The notes beneath the pieces are model-generated. The model had not been told where the DNA came from. It did not search any database and saw only the letters and a list, made by a program, of their open reading frames with translations. DNA of 64,000 nt from Terrimonas rubra (GTDB lineage Bacteria > Bacteroidota > Bacteroidia > Chitinophagales > Chitinophagaceae). The stretch spans positions 259,586 to 323,585 of the forward strand of contig NZ_JBHUOZ010000002.1 in the NCBI RefSeq assembly GCF_042686025.1. Reading direction: 5' to 3'. The position numbers were made by a program, and so were the translations under genes. Positions 61,501 through 64,000 of the stretch are shown in pieces. The stretch's first letter is position 1. Each line of letters starts with the position of its first letter.

Positions 61501-62723
61501 GATTCTTTATTTTTTATTATAATTTGCTCGAGCTTCCTATTACCATCGCCAGAAATATCCTTCCGGTTTCCATGCAAAAACTGAACTCTGGTTGAATTAG
61601 TGTTTATTTCAGTAAGATATTGCGGAAATTGTGTTACATAAGTATTTGATGGGGAATATTGCCTATTGGTATAATCTGTCTGATTTACTGGAACAGCCGG
61701 GTTATTGCAGCTGGAAATAACACTCAACTCAGACTCAGAGATTGTTGGTGCACTAAAGGACTCACCATAATTTGTATAGGTATAAGTAATCAAATCCCCG
61801 GAAAGGCTTGTCACTTTTGTTAATAAAAATGCAGTTGTTATAGTAGAATTTGACAATATACCCGGTACATAGTATGATATTTCCTGTTTTTCAAAATAAT
61901 AGGTAATGCCGTTTGTATCAGTAATTTTAAAATACTGACCCACGGTTCCAATGGACTGACTTGTAATACCAATATCTTCAACAATATACTTATTCTGATC
62001 TCCTACAATTTTAATACTATCAGTGAGCAAATCATGATAAAAGGTGAAGGATTGGCCTAAAAATTCAGCATGATAGAGATCTGGTTCCCCAATACCATAC
62101 TGTTCAATTTTTATCTTGTCCTCCCGGAAAGAAGACCTTGATATATCATATAATGAATCAATATCTATATTAACACCTGCATAACAGGGTATTGGGCCAT
62201 TATTATGAGCATAATCATAAACAGCCTGAGCAGTCCAATTACATGGATCAGTTTCATTAATAATAAAATTATTAGATACATTCCCATGCATCTGGGTCAG
62301 GAATTTGATCGTTTCTTTCATTCCGGTACCAAGAAACTGGTTTACAAGTCTGTCATAACCTCCCTTTATTTCAAGTGTAATACGTCCTCCGGCCCTTAGA
62401 TCCCAACCCAAACCTACCCAGGTCGCTTCCTGATTTACTTTGATTCCGGATGCATGATAAGATAATGCTAAAGGGGAGCTAAGCGCCGAACCTTTAGCAT
62501 TGAATAATGGTATACTTATATCCGGAATACCTGTTTTTTCACTTACCGGAATAGTTCCGTACCTTTCGATAGATGCTGACTCAGGGGATTTAGGAACATT
62601 ATGATTAATGAAAGTCAGCTTAGCATTATTATTGTAATCCTGTGCCGATAGGTTAAATAAAATAGATACTATACTACACATTAGCAAAACGAACTTCCTG
62701 GTCCATATTTTTTTGGCTCGCAT
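58515..62723 (-). CDS. Rhs-like surface protein with two DUF5977 repeats
   Basis: A 1402-residue exported protein (signal peptide ending near LSAQ, residue 28). The N-terminal region (GTIPVSEKTGIPDISIPLF, LALSYHASGIKVNQEATWVGLGWDLRAGGRIT) is the start module shared by large Bacteroidota Rhs-associated proteins. The middle is strand-rich with Tyr/Asn repeats and a few YD-like runs (FIYDAKSRMSAET, YYQYDPSNRLSLI). Two DUF5977 repeats follow at about 1180-1310 (each with FT-x-NNCSSG, then SxADA or SQHDAN, then ANGQ). A beta-rich tail ends the protein. It lies between the coiled-coil outer-membrane gene and the peroxidase-fold gene in one operon. Its exact role is unknown; a scaffold or shell partner for the toxin is plausible. 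Confidence 0.82.
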   Translation of the reverse strand: MRAKKIWTRKFVLLMCSIVSILFNLSAQDYNNNAKLTFINHNVPKSPESASIERYGTIPVSEKTGIPDISIPLFNAKGSALSSPLALSYHASGIKVNQEATWVGLGWDLRAGGRITLEIKGGYDRLVNQFLGTGMKETIKFLTQMHGNVSNNFIINETDPCNWTAQAVYDYAHNNGPIPCYAGVNIDIDSLYDISRSSFREDKIKIEQYGIGEPDLYHAEFLGQSFTFYHDLLTDSIKIVGDQNKYIVEDIGITSQSIGTVGQYFKITDTNGITYYFEKQEISYYVPGILSNSTITTAFLLTKVTSLSGDLITYTYTNYGESFSAPTISESELSVISSCNNPAVPVNQTDYTNRQYSPSNTYVTQFPQYLTEINTNSTRVQFLHGNRKDISGDGNRKLEQIIIKNKESDEVIQQVKFNYSYFNGNSGHYYIDTALSYFKMGTPGPDNNAKNHLTLRLKLESINIYAIDSNLAQTYKFGYIDNFFPNKVSMAQDHWGYYNGAYDMPLSQFANFTPSVQALYEEGIYGGTFNPSQHQLLGHTVRKASLSYAKTYTLDQITYPTGGNTRFEYELHKFYISGLVSGAGLRVKKIINTGNYNDTLAAIEYDYNESGFYQGVINYVQNKFKDCQSEDVNYNTYFNSTASVLTLFSNGVLSTPGPLVLYSFVTQRTSSGEFGRIEKQFDVTSPHSGPYVEQVPLGGSGYYTGHPYNLSPFYLPVQRYEYSYGNLTSERYYDKMNTLKKEKQYYYNGNVVTKLNTFKLESKGIAHPSNMLNFPETFIHYFEPVVFRNDILDSLKEFTYENGQVMSSITRYKYNAHFQNEFTSTMNSNGEQSITYTKTPLSFNDVPWNADTKGNAKSVSYMRYHNILDVPVEKVIMKRSNTGDTSILMGAYNTFDPIGNIQKTYLLEATSPVPMNQFQKSIFSGPFSGGDTIKIDSRYSLNKAVRYGGAAEDYGDGTFWKGPHINEYFENKKNTAVINDTINNIILAVCENASYNEIAYTSFESINAKGRWVFTGGLTIDLSSPTGSKCYDMGQAGGNITCSGLDQNKIYLLSYWTKNASAYPVTGTISGSVKEGPILQGWTYFEQKITGQNAVAISGSGYIDEIKLYPADAQMKSFIYDAKSRMSAETDVSGKIIYYQYDPSNRLSLIKDQYGKILKQYAYKLALQKVNFDGEYYLNHAQSQSFTKNNCSSGQPQSIVYGVAEGKYKSAISQADADQQATNDIAANGQAYANINAGCQFFSHEQSITFTQNNCSSGYFGMGTASYGVPANKFVSFISQHDANQMAIAELNSISANGQTVANQGPCLELIPVYCGGSLNEDFGLELFNADYNVMFYFTVNSNNSTVYVPAGNYFLRINPINYTMAYNYVVNDNYYQSGEIVATFDNITISGSNYNNIYIYE

Positions 62724-62741
62724 ATTATCCTTATTAAGATT

Positions 62742-64000
62742 TTAAAAATTATACCCCACCCTGAACAATACGGGTTGTGTTCTCGGTACCTGCTGGTAAC
62801 TCAGAAAATCCCATAATAACTTCACGGAGGTCTTTTTGAATATTTTTGATTTCAGATTGATTTGTTTGCTAAGGCCGATCAGGCCGCTCTGTTGCCAAGC
62901 GTTCAGGTCTTTTAAGGCGGCGATGTTGTTGAATTCATTACGGTAGTTCTGTTCATAACCACCCGTTAACCAAAAGCCGCCCTTGATCTTCCAGTCAACA
63001 AAACTTCTAAGGCCAATACCCTGGTGGGTGATCCTGATGTTTTGGATGTTCTGACCCCAGCCTATTTTGTAGCTCGCTCCTATACCGATCACACTTTTGT
63101 CATTGATCTTGTAACCGGCTGATAAACCGATATCACTGGTTGTTGGGAAATAACCATTGCTTCGCTGGCTCTGGAAGTCTGTATTGTATTCTATCCGGTC
63201 CTTGAAGGTTTTGGTCTTCTGACTGTTGGGTTTAAAGCCTTCCGGCATGTCAATATCTGTTCCGCCGGTATTACCTACCTGGTTGCCGATCCGGTTTCGC
63301 AGGTTGGTTATCTGTGACTGGGCATCCTGCATATTACTGCGGAACTGGTCCATCGCTCCGGGGGCCGATAGTTGTTGTTGTAACAGGTTGTTCACCTGCG
63401 CTCTGGTCTGTAGTCCGGCCAGGGAGGCATTGAGTGCAGCCGGATCCGTGGGGTTGTTGCCCGGTAGCCTGAACAAGGACGCCAGCTGGCTGTTCTTCTG
63501 CATAAAGTCCTTGAACAGTTTGGTCTGGCTCAGGAGTTCTATTGCTTTCCTTTCTATCTTTTTATGATCCTTCAGTATTTCTTTATACTCATTTACCTGG
63601 GCCTGGTAATAGTATACCTGTTTGTTCAGCTGTTTGAGTTCTTTCAGTAACCCTAAGTTCTGTAACTGGCTGCCAAGGGTCTGTTTTTTTTCCTTGAGGA
63701 ATTTCTTTACCAGCTCGGCTTTGTTAAATTGTTGCTGCAGGCCCTGTACTTTATCCAAAGCACCCGTCAGTTGCCCTGCATTGTCCTTTAGTTTGAGTAG
63801 TTCGGGATTGTCTTGCAGGAATTTTAAGCTGCTGGTCAGTGTATCCAGGGATGGGATATAGGTATTACCTTTTTTTGATAGTTTCTGAATACCCTGTTCC
63901 AGTTTTTTATACTGCGCCTGGTTTTGTTCTAAAAACTGTTTGGCTTTCAGGCTATCCGTCTTTTGTAGTTTTTTGTAAATACGGTTTTCCTGTTGTTGCA
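62742..64000 (-). CDS. partial: coiled-coil protein with C-terminal outer-membrane barrel
   Basis: The reading frame is open from the stop at 62742 to the right edge, so the gene's 5' end lies outside the window; about 418 codons are visible. An apparent start near 63758 is only a TTG inside the frame. The visible N-terminal 230 residues are Gln/Lys/Leu-rich heptad sequence (QAQYKKLEQGIQKLSKKG, LKELKQLNKQVYYYQAQVNEY), a long coiled coil. The last about 190 residues are amphipathic strands (FPTTSDIGLSAGYKI, VIGIGASYKIGWGQN, GGFWLTGGYEQNYRNEF) ending in the barrel-type FRVGYNF. It precedes the 1402-residue gene by 18 bases. I do not recognise a named family. Confidence 0.75.
   Translation of the reverse strand, partial: QQQENRIYKKLQKTDSLKAKQFLEQNQAQYKKLEQGIQKLSKKGNTYIPSLDTLTSSLKFLQDNPELLKLKDNAGQLTGALDKVQGLQQQFNKAELVKKFLKEKKQTLGSQLQNLGLLKELKQLNKQVYYYQAQVNEYKEILKDHKKIERKAIELLSQTKLFKDFMQKNSQLASLFRLPGNNPTDPAALNASLAGLQTRAQVNNLLQQQLSAPGAMDQFRSNMQDAQSQITNLRNRIGNQVGNTGGTDIDMPEGFKPNSQKTKTFKDRIEYNTDFQSQRSNGYFPTTSDIGLSAGYKINDKSVIGIGASYKIGWGQNIQNIRITHQGIGLRSFVDWKIKGGFWLTGGYEQNYRNEFNNIAALKDLNAWQQSGLIGLSKQINLKSKIFKKTSVKLLWDFLSYQQVPRTQPVLFRVGYNF

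Noticed and set aside
63756..63758. Start codon for a 338-residue form of the coiled-coil/barrel protein
   Set aside because: The codon is TTG, and the frame continues without a stop to the window edge as coiled-coil sequence, so the gene is truncated by the window, not started here.

Overview
The window looks like chromosomal DNA of a Bacteroidota bacterium, most probably in or near the family Chitinophagaceae. Four things suggest this. Secreted proteins carry type IX secretion (T9SS) C-terminal signals of both the type A and the type B (gliding-motility-associated) kind. There is a SusC/SusD pair. Families largely confined to this phylum are present (DUF4386, DUF6326, DUF5522, DUF6443, DUF5977, LptC in its Bacteroidota form). 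Where a promoter is visible it matches the phylum's TTG / TAnnTTTG pattern, and Shine-Dalgarno sequences are not evident. Genus cannot be fixed from the sequence. I see no rRNA, tRNA, CRISPR array, transposase, integrase or prophage gene.

1-9.5 kb: fumC; a 60-codon ORF isolated between two terminators; a secreted PQQ-type sugar dehydrogenase and a second secreted protein, both with T9SS tails; lspA; a secreted msrB; adk; a small lipoprotein. 9.6-12.6 kb: paaZ (aldehyde dehydrogenase/MaoC hydratase) and a crotonase-family gene, part of a phenylacetyl-CoA type catabolic set. 12.6-15.7 kb: a TPP riboswitch followed by thiM-thiE-thiD-tenA with overlapping ends, a compact thiamin-salvage operon. 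15.7-19 kb: a FUSC-family membrane protein, a Gdx/SugE-type SMR exporter and a glutathione-peroxidase-like gene. 19.1-25 kb: a 1950-residue surface protein made of about 15 PKD-like domains with a type B T9SS tail. 25-31 kb: an aldehyde dehydrogenase, two small membrane proteins, coaX, an outer-membrane protein and lptC. 31-39 kb: paired DUF3857 proteins (one with a transglutaminase triad, one without), an aldo/keto reductase, an SDR, a Fer4/CDGSH iron-sulfur fusion, carbonic anhydrase and tadA. 39-44 kb: susD and susC. 44-52 kb: superoxide dismutase, a lipoprotein, a BtuB-like receptor, atl, DUF5522, trmB, YceI plus an OB-fold membrane protein, and recA.

52.8-64 kb is the accessory part and the most interesting. 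It is a minus-strand operon entering from beyond the right edge: an outer-membrane protein with a long coiled coil and a C-terminal barrel (5' end missing), a 1402-residue Rhs-like protein with two DUF5977 repeats, a secreted glutathione-peroxidase-fold protein whose catalytic Cys is Ser, a 1479-residue Rhs protein whose tip is a NucA/NucB-type nuclease, and a SUKH (SMI1/KNR4) protein that fits as its immunity partner. I read this as a contact or surface-displayed nuclease toxin system with its own accessory proteins.

Convergent gene pairs are separated by unusually regular long hairpins. Several intergenic gaps hold short dispersed repeats.
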